Below are positions 45,691 to 61,600 of a stretch of 64,000 nucleotides of DNA, piece by piece. The stretch comes from Ananas comosus. Lineage: Eukaryota; Streptophyta; Magnoliopsida; Poales; Bromeliaceae. The notes under the pieces were generated by a model. That model was not told the DNA's origin. It saw nothing but the letters and a program-made list of their open reading frames with translations, and made no database searches. The first letter of the stretch is position 1. Each line of letters starts with the position of its first letter. The stretch is taken from positions 11,403,637-11,467,636 of the forward strand of contig NC_033622.1 in NCBI RefSeq assembly GCF_001540865.1, read 5' to 3'. The position numbers and the translations under genes were made by a program.

Positions 45691-46490
45691 ATCCTTTATA
45701 TTATTGTTGTTTTCTTTTTTTAATTTACTTTTAGTTTGATTTCTAATTTTGGAGTTACCAATCCATGTCCGTATTAGTGTGCCCCACACACGGAATTGTT
45801 TCAGTTAGCAGCGGAGCTTAATTATAACGGGTCGGATGTGAAAAATACCCTTTAAGGGATCAAATTAGTCAATTTATGTTGGATCTAAGGTGCACATTTT
45901 TTAACAGAAGCTCTACAAATGAGTCAACATGTGCCCGTCATCGAGCATTAATAGATTTGTATCGACGTGCCACCCATTTTTCTCGCCGAGTTGACGAAAA
46001 GATAGAGTCAGGCTATGTCAGGTTTGAATGCTCGTTGGAACCACACTCACTTGAGGACAAATCAGAGTTCTTATCGGCATGCCACGTGGCCAAGAAGTTG
46101 ACTTTAAGATTGATGCATGTACTGTTCAGTTTTGAAACGCATTTAACAAAAAATAAGTAAGTTTGTAATTGATGCAAGTACAATTCAGCTGTGAAACACA
46201 TTTAACAAAAATACAAACATTTGTTTTGGAATCGAATGCGATGGCCATAAATACTCGAGATGTGCCATCTAGTGGTAGACAATTTTTTGAAGAACATTTC
46301 TTTTAAACGGCAGATATCAACCATTAAAAATTAATAATTTTGAATCCTTTCGATTGCTAGATAAATAATATCGAAAATCGTAAAAATTATTTTTTAGAAA
46401 CTTCAAATACGTTAGATCAAGTCTAACGGGACCGATTTTTGATTCGAAAATTTCATCATCGAAAACAGCTCTAAAAGTACAGCAGTCCTG

Positions 46491-46533
<43 letters not shown>
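45691..46533. other. intergenic DNA, foldback remnant, (TA)n at gap edge
   Basis: At 45870-46210 a short duplicated phrase (TTGATGCATGTACTGTTCAG and TTGATGCAAGTACAATTCAG, then AAACGCATTTAACAAAAA) is seen. From 46300 the sequence (ATCAACCATTAAAAATTAAT, TTTCATCATCGAAAACAGCT) matches the right half of the foldback family of 32876-33408, running into a TA tract (46490-46533) at the gap. No gene is seen. Confidence 0.5.
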
Positions 46534-46633
46534 NNNNNNNNNNNNNNNNNNNNNNNNNNNNNNNNNNNNNNNNNNNNNNNNNNNNNNNNNNNNNNNNNNN
46601 NNNNNNNNNNNNNNNNNNNNNNNNNNNNNNNNN
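46534..46633. other. assembly gap (100 N)
   Basis: Exactly 100 undetermined bases, the usual placeholder for a gap of unknown length, bounded on the left by a TA microsatellite. Confidence 0.99.
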
Positions 46634-47122
46634 GCGTTAATATCCATTGTTTCGATGATAGAGCTATTTCAAATTACGATCGGCTCCGTTAAATATGATC
46701 TAAACCATTTAAACTACCTAGAAATCAAATTCACGCACTTTGATGATTGTTCTTTTATCCATCAAGTGAACAGAAAAATGATGGCTAAAAGAATATTCTA
46801 TAAAAAATGATGATAGGGTCTTGTAATCAAGATCAAAGAGTTAAGTTTGTTTTAAAAAGTTTAAAGAATTTTCTAACAAAATTCAATTGATATTGGATAT
46901 CTTACGCGTTAAACGAAAACGCTCTTACTGACCATTAAAATTCAAAATTTGAAACATTTTAATCTTAGAAATGATGTCGAAAGATTTGAATTTAATTTCT
47001 AAACACTTCAAGTGGTATAGATCATGTTACACGGAGCTGATCGTCAATTGTGAACCTATCATCGAAAATAAATAGATAATAAAACGCTCGTTATACTGAT
47101 AGTATTCTAGCACAACTATTAT
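46634..47122. mobile_element. foldback MITE, related to the intron copy at 32876
   Basis: ACGATCGGCTCCGTTAAATA, CTACCTAGAAATCAAATTCA and the inverted end (CGGAGCTGATCGTCAATTGT, AGTATTCTAGCACAAC) align along the whole element at 32876-33408 with many small deletions. The left end is lost in the gap. Confidence 0.75.
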
Positions 47123-47124
47123 AT

Positions 47125-47160
<36 letters not shown>

Positions 47161-47164
47161 ATAT

Positions 47165-47624
47165 GAGTCGGCACTATTATCATAGTGTGTTTCGATGATA
47201 AAACTTCCGAAACGACGACTCTACAGTAAACAGTTTACTTAGAGCATTTAAACTTCTAGAATCAAGTTCTAATTTTTTCGACATAATTTACCTTATGATC
47301 AAAAGCTCACAAAATTGACAATTTTTAATGGGCGGTATGTGATACTGCTAGTTTAACGGTTGGAAAAGAATGCGAATAGGTTGAATTTTTGTTAGAAATT
47401 CTATCGACTATCACTACCTAGATAAAGATCAATAACTCCGATCTTAAATTGAAGGATCCGATCATCCATTTTTAGGATGTCGTTCGATTTTGACCGTTCA
47501 TTTTACACCCGCTTAATTTTTTTTCCAATATCTCTTCCCTTTCTCATTCTAACAACCGATCAAATTTGATGGGTAGTTAGAAAGTTAGGAGCACAAAGAC
47601 TGCTGTGCTCCTAATAACACAGTA
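47165..47624. mobile_element. foldback-derived element, chimeric ends
   Basis: The left part (GTGTTTCGATGATAAAACTT) looks like the 32876 family, whereas the right end (AGGAGCACAAAGACTGCTGT, GCTCCTAATAACACAG) looks like the family at 27316-28074. It lies between two TA tracts. The ends do not pair, so two partial elements may be joined. Confidence 0.5.
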
Positions 47625-47640
47625 TATATATATATATATA

Positions 47641-48117
47641 GCTATTCTTCTATATTATCTATAGTACCGGGGCTCCGGTACTATAGTCTCGTTTTCGATT
47701 TTAGGGTGTTCAAATCAACGATCCACACTGTTAAAACTGATTTAGAATATTTAAAATTTTTAGAAATAAATTTTTATATTTTTTCGACATAGTTTACTTT
47801 ATTATCAAACTATTTAAAAATTGTCAATTTTCAATGACTACTACGGCGAGTTTGGAGTTTAACGGTATAGAAGAATCTAAATTTCTTCAAATTTTGATAG
47901 AAAATACTTTAAACTATCTAGATTAAGGTTAACATTCTTGATCTTAAATTTAAAAGTTCTATACTCAAATTTTAAAAATTATTCAATTTCCACCGTCCAT
48001 TTTGATATAATTTATTTACTAAATAAACTATATCGTATTTAACGGTGTGGATCATTAATTTGAACACCCTAAAATTGAAAACAAGACTATAGTATCGAAA
48101 CTCTGCTACTATTTTTC
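47641..48117. mobile_element. foldback MITE, 'GGTACCGGAGC' family, copy 2
   Basis: ATAGTACCGGGGCTCCGGTAC, TCTCGTTTTCGAT and ATCCACACTGTTAAA at the left are inverted at the right (AACGGTGTGGATCATTAATT, TTGAAAACAAGACTATAGTA). It aligns over its length with 26351-26876, in the opposite order of internal parts. Confidence 0.78.
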
Positions 48118-48984
48118 TGAAATTTAACTCAATTTTCAAACCACAGAATTAATATCACCGCACTCGCAAAATTTATTTTTTCTGGTGGGATTTGGCCGTA
48201 AAAAATATAATACTTATTTCTCGAAAAGATTGACTCGATATTTATAATTTGATAAGATAACATGTTTCGCCTAAATAATTAAGACACAATTTGAATTCGT
48301 GAATTTCTTATTTAGTATATCTATTTAATTGGCTAAAATATTTTGCATTAAACATCAAAAATGGCACACCAACTTTTTAAATTATTTTTTTTCCGAAATA
48401 AATTATATTGTGGGTAAAATATGTCGTCCTTTCCAATCAAACTTTTATTAACGGTTTATTTTGAAAACAATTATCGTTGCAATATTTTTATTAATAGAAT
48501 ATAAGGCCTTAATAACATTTTCACATTCGCCCAAATTTGTTCTACAGTTTAGTTGCACTTCGCGTCAATCCAATTGGCTCTCATTAGCCCACCCGCCCCG
48601 CAGACAAGCGGGTCGGTTTTAATATCTCGTCACCTTTTTGGGACCCGAATCCGGTGGGGAAGGGGTGAGGTGGGGCCCACCACGCTGGCTCAGGGTGGGG
48701 GAGGGGCCCGCTCAACCGTTACTCGCGTCCTCGCGCGCCACCCGCGCGCCACGTGGACACAGCGAGCGTGGCAATTGGACAACGCGTGGCAGTGGTGGGC
48801 CCCACCCTCACTCACGCATTCCACCCCGGTACACTACTACTAACTAGCACTACTCTTTTTGTAGTTTATTTATTTTTATATTATTAATTATATTATTATT
48901 ATTATACGTTACAATTATAGTTTATATTTTAAATTTTTTTAAAAAAAATTTTAATGCAGTAAATCAAACAAGTACACTTATGTG
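48118..48984. other. AT-rich DNA, then a GC-rich island (48548-48845)
   Basis: The island is GC-rich and holds two GGGCCCAC/GTGGGCCCC words (about 48672-48683 and 48796-48806), a G-box (CCACGTGG, about 48748-48755) and CGCGCCACC repeats. Sharp borders with AT-rich DNA are seen on both sides. It could be a promoter or a captured GC-rich fragment. The open frames of 70-96 codons in it have no recognisable domain and are not called as genes. Confidence 0.4.
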
Positions 48985-49346
48985 TAGGGATGCAAACGGG
49001 GCGGATCTGGGGGCGGAAGAGTTCCCCCACCTCCCGCTCCATTTCTTATCTGTGCGGGGCGGATTCGGGGCGAGTTACTTTTCATTTTATTTTGGCTCCC
49101 ACTTACCGTTCCATTCAGGGCGGAGCGGGGCGGGAGCAGGACGAGAGCGGGGCGGGAGCGGATTTTTAACGAATCGAGATAGATTGAAGGAAGAAAAGAG
49201 TCTCCCGCCTCCCGCTCCATTTACTTGGCGGATCGGGGCGGATTCGGGGCGGGTTATATTTTTCTATATTTTTTGTTCCCATTTACCACCTCATTAGGGG
49301 CGGATCGGGGCAGAGCTCCACCAACCCGGATCCATTTGCATCCCTA
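48985..49346. mobile_element. GC-rich hAT-type MITE with perfect 8-bp duplication
   Basis: The ends TAGGGATGCAAACGG and CCATTTGCATCCCTA are inverted. CTTATGTG lies on both sides exactly (48977-48984 and 49347-49354). The interior is GC-rich with GGGGCGGAT and GCGGGAGC words repeated, partly inverted. It has no transposase. Confidence 0.92.
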
Positions 49347-49556
49347 CTTATGTGGCTTAGCAAGGGCAACTCTTTAGATAGAAAAATGTCGGATGAACCC
49401 GGTGTATACACCGGGGATAACTAAAACATAAACCTGGATTTATATCTTAAAATTATATTTCTTATCGATCTTAAATTTACAATAACTCGATGCCCACTAG
49501 TAAGTTCCCAAAAATCATTGATTTTAATGGAATATTTAGTTTCACCGATAAAGCAT

Positions 49557-49975
49557 AATTCTCTTTTTTCAAATGCCGTCGAAAAATGTTATTAGAAAAA
49601 ACACTGTTATTAAATTTTTCCACCAACTCCTTATTGTAGCAGAATAAAAAATTCTAAATGAAATCTTCTACTTTTGAATCAAATTTTAATTTTTTTAATT
49701 AGTACTAAACAAATAGTTTTGTAATTTATTACTTAAATTTAAGAAAAAAATCACTTTAGGTTCTAATTCTATTTTATCAAATGTTGCCAAAAAAATGATA
49801 TTGGAAGAAACACTATTATTAAATTTTTCGATCAACTCCTTATTGTACTAGAATCAAGAAATTCTAAATTAAAACTTCTACTTTTTAACTGCATTTTAAT
49901 TTATTTAATTACTACTAAAGCAAAAGTTTTTGTAATCTTATTACATAAATTGACAAAAAAAAAAGGCATACTTTA
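49557..49975. repeat. tandem duplication, 208-bp unit
   Basis: AAACACTGTTATTAAATTTT-TCCACCAACTCCTTATTGTA in the first copy corresponds to AAACACTATTATTAAATTTT-TCGATCAACTCCTTATTGTA in the second at 208-bp spacing, with similar text through CTTCTACTTTT and TTTAATTA. Divergence is moderate. No coding. Confidence 0.75.
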
Positions 49976-49979
49976 TGTT

Positions 49980-50440
49980 CCAATAAAATCAGAAAGTTTG
50001 AATTTTAAGATTTTAATATATGAACCATAGTTAGTTAATTCGGATTCAGCAAAAATTCGGTACGGATATAATTCGGATAAAATGCGTCTTCTAATTTTTA
50101 AATTCGTTGAAAAATACGGCTAAAAAACGGATTCGGTAATTATTCGGATACGTGATTTATATGGATATTACATGTTCATCAATTAAAAATTCGGGATCAA
50201 AAATTCGACTATTAAATTAATTTTTTTTCTCTCAAAATTTATGCTATTAGTATAAATACTCATATTTCTTAAAAATATAAGAATAAAGAGCTACAAAATT
50301 AAGCTAATTAAATAAAAAAAAAATAGCAAACTATATTATCCTTATAAATAAAATATTATATAATAATATTTTTATATAAAAATAGAATACTATATATAAT
50401 AAATAAATATATATTTATAAATAAAATTATATATACATAT
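49980..50440 (-). repeat. dispersed AT-rich repeat, inverted copy of 28560-29035
   Basis: GTACGGATATAATTCGGATA and ATACGGCTAAAAAACGGATT are the reverse complements of text at 28900-29000. The similarity continues through TATAATAATATTTTTATAT runs. The borders and class of the element are not resolved. Confidence 0.6.
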
Positions 50441-50442
50441 AT

Positions 50443-51189
50443 AGAGTCCGGCTACGGTGCTTGTAAAAGCACCAAGTATTTGGTGCTTGTAAATTTTTTA
50501 CCGTTAGATCTACTTCTCTAATCATTTTTAACCATTAGATTATACTATTCAACCAACCACCCACTCAACCCTAGGGGGCCCACATGATCCTAAACGCACA
50601 TCCCTTAATTCANACCGTGCACCATCTTCTTCTCCTAACGCCGCGATTTTCCAATACCCAAACACCGTGCCAGTGCCATTTCTATCGCCAGCTCCCAAGT
50701 CCCAAACTCAATTTTTTTTTCCAAAATTTATAAAATAATTTATTCAAAAAAAAAATTTTGGACAACCATTGTTTGGTAAAAAAAATTTTCAGCGAAAATT
50801 TTTTTTTCGAAAGGATTTTACAGTGATCCAAAGTTCTGCGACGAAAGCGACGGAGGAGGAGGAGGACGACGACGACAATGGCAGCGACGACGCGACCCGC
50901 AAGTCCGTGACCGCCGTTTTTTTGGGCGAATCATTCGCGAATCGTGAATGGTTCGCGAATAATTATTTTTGATAGAAAAAATGCGTTTTTTTACGCATTT
51001 TTTGGAAAAATGCGGATGCGGGCGTTTAATACAGTTTTCTAAAAATTCGTGAATAATTCGTGAATTATACGCGAATTAGCTAACTAAGATATGAACAAGT
51101 ATTGATCATCCATGACATCAGAAAATTTAATTTCTGCTTACGATTCACTAAATGAGGCGCGTCTCATCATCATCTTTTTAGATTAAAAA
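50443..51189. other. foldback remnant and unassigned mixed DNA
   Basis: 50443-50580 (GAGTCCGGCTACGGTGCTTG, CACCAAGTATTTGGTGCTTG) looks like the left half of a microsatellite-flanked foldback. The matching right half is missing and an ambiguous base lies at 50613. A GAC/GAG-rich stretch at 50840-50900 gives an acidic open frame with no known domain. Words like ATTCGCGAAT and AATTCGTGAATTATACGCG near 50930-51075 are partly palindromic. Confidence 0.4.
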
Positions 51190-51809
51190 ATAACGTAAGA
51201 TAACATTTCTGAAGTGCTGATTTACGAATTTAAAAATATAAAATATAATAAATAAAAATATAGAACGCAGCGGAAGTATTCGTTCGTACCTTTTTGCGGA
51301 AGCGATTCGCGTTACAACTCGATGAGCTCGGATCGTCGAGGTTGATTCGCGTGTCCTTTGATCTTCCTTGATTAAATCTTTTCACGTTCCAAACTTGTGA
51401 TGGATCGAACTATAAACGAGCACGATCACAAATACACCGTTCAAGTCCCTCTTAGAATAATAGGTTGATGGAGGATGTGGTTTCTCTATTTCGTTTTTTT
51501 ATTCTCTTTTCTTTTTCCATTCTGGTTTCTCTCTTTCGTTTTCTTATTCTCTTTTCTTTTTCCGTTCTTTTTCCTTTTGTTATGTGGGATCGCCCATATA
51601 TTTATAAGGAATTCCAAAATCCTAATAGCGTTAGAGATAAGGTCAAATCAGTTATTAATTATTATCCTAATATGACTAGAATTTATCTCTAACTAGTTTT
51701 TCAATTTGAAAGCGAGATTAATTCCAATCCAATTAGATAACATAATATCCGTCAGATCGAATCCGCTTATAGGCGTACCCGATTCGATTTAACCTAATGC
51801 CAACAAAAA
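51190..51809 (-). mobile_element. possible copia-type LTR remnant
   Basis: Read on the minus strand the segment starts TGTTGGCATTAGGTTAAATC, like many Ty1/copia LTRs beginning TGTTGG. It contains a twofold CTCTTTCGTTTTCTTATTCTC-like repeat at about 51480-51570 and AAGGAATTCC. The opposite CA end and the target duplication could not be fixed, so this is tentative. Confidence 0.35.
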
Positions 51810-52074
51810 ATAGAAAAAAACAAAAAAACAAAAAATTGGGTGTATAGAAATTGGTGCAAGCAATAATTTGTTAGAGCCCGCGTGCTTTCCCCGCACTCCC
51901 ATTCCCACTCATTTTCCCCATTTGTACCCGTTTCTTATACTCCTTTTTTTTTTTTTTTTTCGCTCTTTCCTTTAATTCCACCAACCTCTCACAATATATA
52001 TGCATGCCATATCCCTTCTAGATATAGACCACCATATATATATATATTAATATAAATAGTTATATTCCACCCTC

Positions 52075-52083
52075 TATATATAA
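52075..52083 (+). promoter_or_regulatory. TATA box of thermospermine synthase gene
   Basis: TATATATAA after a CCACCCTC context, about 95 bp before the start codon. The expected leader would start near 52105-52115 and includes a CT tract (52131-52159), a common feature of plant 5' leaders. Confidence 0.6.
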
Positions 52084-52123
52084 CACTCGATCCCTGTCTC
52101 TCAATACACACTACATATATATA

Positions 52124-52162
<39 letters not shown>

Positions 52163-52177
52163 CTCGAGGAGTTAGAC

Positions 52178-56873
<4,696 letters not shown>

Positions 56874-57307
56874 GCTTAGTTTCTATCTCTCTTTCTCTTT
56901 CTAGAAGAAGTTCAATGAAAAACTTAAGAAGAAGATCTAATGTTGGCATTCTTTACATCTTTTACACAAGAACAGAATAAAGAAAGTAAAAGTGTTGCTG
57001 ACAAAGCCATATGATATGGAAACAGTGCATTGTAAAAATTATGATGATATGGTTTCTCTCCTCTCTTATGTTTCAAAAGAATGATGATGTGGCTCCTGCT
57101 CATCTTGTTACAGGATTTTTACCTTTCTCAAATGAATTAGTGGTTCGCGGGTTTGGATGCAGGGTGCTTCAAAGCTGCCTTTTTTTTGAAAACTTTTTTT
57201 AAGTATCATTTTGAGGGTCTAGTTGATGGAAAAGGTATTGTGAGATGCCACAGATTGTTGGTGGTCATTATTCATCAGGGATCTCTTTCATTATGTATGC
57301 ATATAAA
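56874..57307. other. 3' flank of the ACL5-type gene
   Basis: Likely 3' UTR. AATAAAG at about 56976-56982 is a plausible polyadenylation signal about 100 bp after the stop. Beyond it, no gene or element is recognised. Confidence 0.5.
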
Positions 57308-58005
57308 GTTGCGCCGGAATACTATTAATATATAGTATAATACTATCCACTTTGACGATTGAGTTTTGAAATCAACATTCGGTACTGTGCTACCTAGAGC
57401 AAGTGGCAAAGGGTTTGGTGGTTGGTATCCGAGACCCCAGTTCGAATCCTAGTTGATTCATATTTCTAGCTAAATTTATTTCTAAATGAAATAAACGAAA
57501 CGAGCATCGTGCTACCTATCTCTTTCAAAAAAATAATAATAATAATAATAATAATAATAATCGGTACTGTTGAATATGATCTAGAACACTTGAAGTATCT
57601 AGAAATTAAATTTTATATTTTTTCGGCATAACTGACATAATGATCAAAGAAATGCAAAATTTATAATTTTAGTGATTGTTGTGAGCCATTTGCTAACAAT
57701 GTAAAAAAATTTAAATCAGTTAAATTTTTGTTGTAAAGTTCTTTAAACTATTTAAAACAAAATATATACTGTTGATGTTGATTACAAAAATCCTTCCATC
57801 ACTTTAGAACGGTATTTATCTTTAACTGTTCATTTTTGTGCCCACTTGATGCACAAATAAATAATATCGAAAAAAATATAAATTTTGATTTTTAAATATT
57901 TCAAATAGCCTAGACGATGCTGATAGTCGACTTCGGAGGCTTCATCATCAAAAATAAATCGATAGTAGTAAAACTTGTTTATTACCAATAATATTCTAGC
58001 TCAAC
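57308..58005. mobile_element. foldback MITE carrying a SINE
   Basis: The left end (GGAATACTATTAATATATAG, ACTTTGACGATTGAGTTTTG) is inverted at the right (GATAGTCGACTTCGGAGGCT, ACCAATAATATTCTAGCTCAA). Inside, TTGAATATGATCTAGAACAC and CACTTGATGCACAAATAAAT follow the 25742 and 32876 family. The SINE at 57389-57560 interrupts the left arm. Confidence 0.75.
57389..57560 (+). mobile_element. tRNA-derived SINE with 10-bp target duplication
   Basis: TCGGTACTGT is present exactly on both sides (57379-57388 and 57561-57570). The 5' part has an A-box-like region (TAGAGCAAGTGGCAAAGGG) and a good B box (GTTCGAATCC, about 57435-57444), as in RNA polymerase III promoters. The 3' end passes through CTATCTCTTTC into a (TAA)n tail. 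Length (172 bp) and structure fit plant SINEs such as the Au type, though the family is not proven. It is inserted in a foldback MITE, so it is the younger of the two. Confidence 0.9.
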
Positions 58006-58632
58006 ACCATAAATATATTTATGTGTTGAATACGTGTATGTTATATATGTATTTGCGCGTGTGTATACGTATATATCTAGCCATCATATACAATTTGGAG
58101 GACGACTGTGGTAAGTTCTTTATTGCACCTGGTTACCACACTTCAATCCTTTCAGTAGAACAAAGCCAAAACATGCACATGCATGCATGTATAAGGCTAC
58201 ATAATATAAGCATGTTTATAATGCTATATAATATAAGCATGTTTACTTGCATTATATATAGTTTATCTTCCGAATTAAGGTCGGTACTAAAGTAACTTAT
58301 GCGCATATAGAGATCCTCATCAGGGCCACATAGTTAGAGACTCGTAGTCGAATCATACCTATACCCATTTTCCTTTTCTAAATTACATGAAGACGTAAAG
58401 TAAATTATATTGAAAACCATATTCATTTTGGTATAGCCACATAAATAGGTGAGATACATTAGATATACCAACAAGAAGCTCATGAGAAAATTGCAGAAGA
58501 TTGGATTGGAGATGCTCACACTACTAGCATGCAGGGAGAAGACGATGTTAGAGTTCATATACATAACAATAGATTGTACACAAGCGGGCTGTATACGACA
58601 TCTCATAGTTCGGTTCCTTCACCTTACATAGA
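58006..58632. other. intergenic DNA between convergent genes
   Basis: Has a duplicated phrase CTATATAATATAAGCATGTTTA (about 58196-58245), words such as GCATGCATG, and the likely 3' UTR of the minus-strand gene nearest 58632. No other gene is seen. Confidence 0.45.
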
Positions 58633-61600
58633 TCATAGGAATCCAGAACCACTTCCCTGTACAATTTTCCCGCTATGGCCCGAAAACTTGCTTGGCTTGA
58701 TTTCAATTCCGGTTTGTGAGTGCATCTCGGCGAGTTCTCGAACACGCAACAGGATGGGCGTTGGAATTGGTATCGATGTATGTTTTCTGGAGAACTTGTC
58801 CTGCAAATGTATCCAAAAATGGAAGAGAAAGGGATCAGAAGTCATTAAAAAAAAATATTCTGCAACTTAACAGCTGGAAAGTCGAGTACTAGGCACCTAT
58901 AATTTTGATGGATATGATATTGCAAATTAAGAAGATCCATTTATCCAATTGCTACCAGTAAATAGAGATCAGTTGTTTTTTAGAGATTGAAAATAGGATA
59001 AAAATAAAGTTAAAGAAACAATTGAATATCTCACCTCTTTCTCATTAGGAACCTGCGACAAGCTTGCTCTAAGGAGATTCCGCCACTTATCCTGGATACA
59101 GTAAAAACATTGTCACAGCTTGCATTATTAACGCATTAACGCAATCACTAGAAATACAATATGCATTAGTGCCAAAAACTGATTCGAGGAAATATTTATG
59201 GTAGAATGTAAGGATAGTCCCAGTAGTGTTCCAATGAGAAAATAAAAATAATGTGAAATATTGAAATCAGTATGATAAGAAAATCAATATATGATCAAGC
59301 TCGCCTTGAGATCAACAGAGGTGCGATATGAATATGAGGCAAAGGCTAGTCGCCTGATCTCAGACCACCTTCCAGCCCCAAACTTGGCCACTCCCTCAAC
59401 TAACTTGAGAACCTCGCAGAGCGTCCAAGCACGGTGGTGCTTTCTCTTTGGACCACCCTTCAGAGCTGGCCGAGCATCAGCATTATCATTTGTATTTTCT
59501 TCGGCTGTGTCGAACTTAAAGGTATCCATACATGACTCCTCCTCACTATCGGGTTTTTGTGCATTCTCTGTATCTCTTTTCTTATCAACAATGCTCTGAA
59601 CAGTCAGAAATACCATATTAAAGCATCAACTGACAAATCAGCATCCTAGTAATCAGAACAAACTTAGGCCATGCTGAAGTAGCAACTAACGATATTCGTG
59701 AATTCTGAATTACCAAGCAATTTGGCAACACCAAAGTTGGTGAATTGGATGGAAGTCTAATTTACTATTCATTGGTTCCCCTGTTTGCAGATTTGTAATT
59801 CATGATTTTTAGAGATTATATTGATTATTTAGATGGGTTTCAAAAAGTATAAGCAAATTGGATGATTTGACTTTCAATTTGCTGTATTTCAGCTTTCTCA
59901 AAGACGAGAAAATTTATCCATCCAAAAATACCCTTTTCTGATTGCCATGGAATCTAAACAAGACTATGTTTAAACAGGGAAACAAACAATAGAACTCAAT
60001 CCAATCATACTCCATTCCAAACAATATATCTCCACCCCAAAGTCAATTCACTTGAATTTCTTGAATTGCATCGTAAAGAAAAACCAATTGAATTGCCAAG
60101 TAATATTCAATTAATCTTTATTTGGTACCAAACAGAGTGAAACATTAACTTACTAGCTGTGGGATTCGCATAGGAAGAGATCTAGCTTTCCTTATCTTGT
60201 TTCTGCTTTCAACATTTTGTCGCAGAAAGATCTCAAGAGGGGGTTTAACGAAGTTCGATGCCATACCACTTGGATGGAAGCTCTGCTATCATCATATAAA
60301 TATTCATAAAGAACATAAGAGTTCTGCTTAAAGAGAAAGAAAAAGGTATTAACGAAAACTACAATAATCCTCAGAGATGGTTTTGAACAATAATTGAGAG
60401 AAATTCAGAAACAAATATTAGCAACTCAGCAACTGTAGAAGTGATTCTAACAATATTTTATACTTCAACCTTGATTAATGGGGACTTGTATACACAAACC
60501 ACAGAAAGTACCAAACCATATAAACAAAAAGCACATAATGATCTCAATAAGATAAAACTTCTTCTAAACCATTAGATGTGATAAAAAATATCCAAAATTC
60601 ATACTCATAAAGTTTCACAAATTTTGAAAACTGATTTCTTATGCATCAAGCGGTGTTAAAATCAACGATCCGGAATTTTCCAAAAAGGTCAATTTTGAAG
60701 CTCAAGATATAGATTTCCAAAAATTATAAATTTTTTGCATGCAGGTAGCTTTTATATTGTAAATCACTTTCAATGGATTGGATCTTCATTTTGCAACTTC
60801 TATGAATGGATTTTAGCATGTGTAAGAAGTGTGCAAGTTAAAAGTGTGTAATTTGAACTTGATCCTATACACACACACACTAACACATACAGTCCATCTT
60901 AATCCATATGAGCCTGTCTTGGGTGCTTTTAGAAATACTTCACATTGGAATAGTAGTTAGTTCCTAGCGAGTTATGATTCATCCATATATTATATATATA
61001 TAATATACTTATATATATGAGAGGAGAGAAGAGGAGTAGAGAGAGAGAGAGAGAGATCTAGCTACAGTGCTTTTTAGAAGTACAAGGCGAGTCTGATTCA
61101 TCAATAAATATATGCAGTGCTGCTTCTAAAAGCCACTGTAGCTCAATCTCTCTCCTCTCTCTCTCTCTCTCTCTCCCTCTATAATATATATATATATATA
61201 TATGATGAATCAGAAGATTCAGAACTTGCTAGGAACTAACTACTATTCCAATGTGAAGTACGTGTGTGGAACAAATTATAGACATGCAGATTGGGATCTG
61301 TCAATTGAATATAAAAAGAAATTATCAAAACATAAAATTATAAGTACACCATGTCGTCATGCATAAAAGTAGACGAACTCTGCTGACTAAATGCTTAGGG
61401 AGATAATTACCATGAGGGTCATGAAGTTTTTCCTAGGGCGTCCTCTTCTAACCCGGGAGACGTATGGTACACGGACATTAAATCCTCCAATTGAGTCCTG
61501 CCTAGTGGAATACGTTGTACTTTGTGCACCACTTTCACGAACAGACCTTATCCAAGGTTTTGGAGAGGCCAGGACATGCCCAGAATTTTTTCTAAAAATA

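Noticed and set aside
48553..48847. Overlapping frames of 70-96 codons
   Set aside because: GC-rich island where long frames are expected by chance. No motif, no splice continuation.
57400..57450. A tRNA gene
   Set aside because: The B box is good but no cloverleaf can be drawn, and the unit has a (TAA)n tail and target duplications, so it is a SINE.
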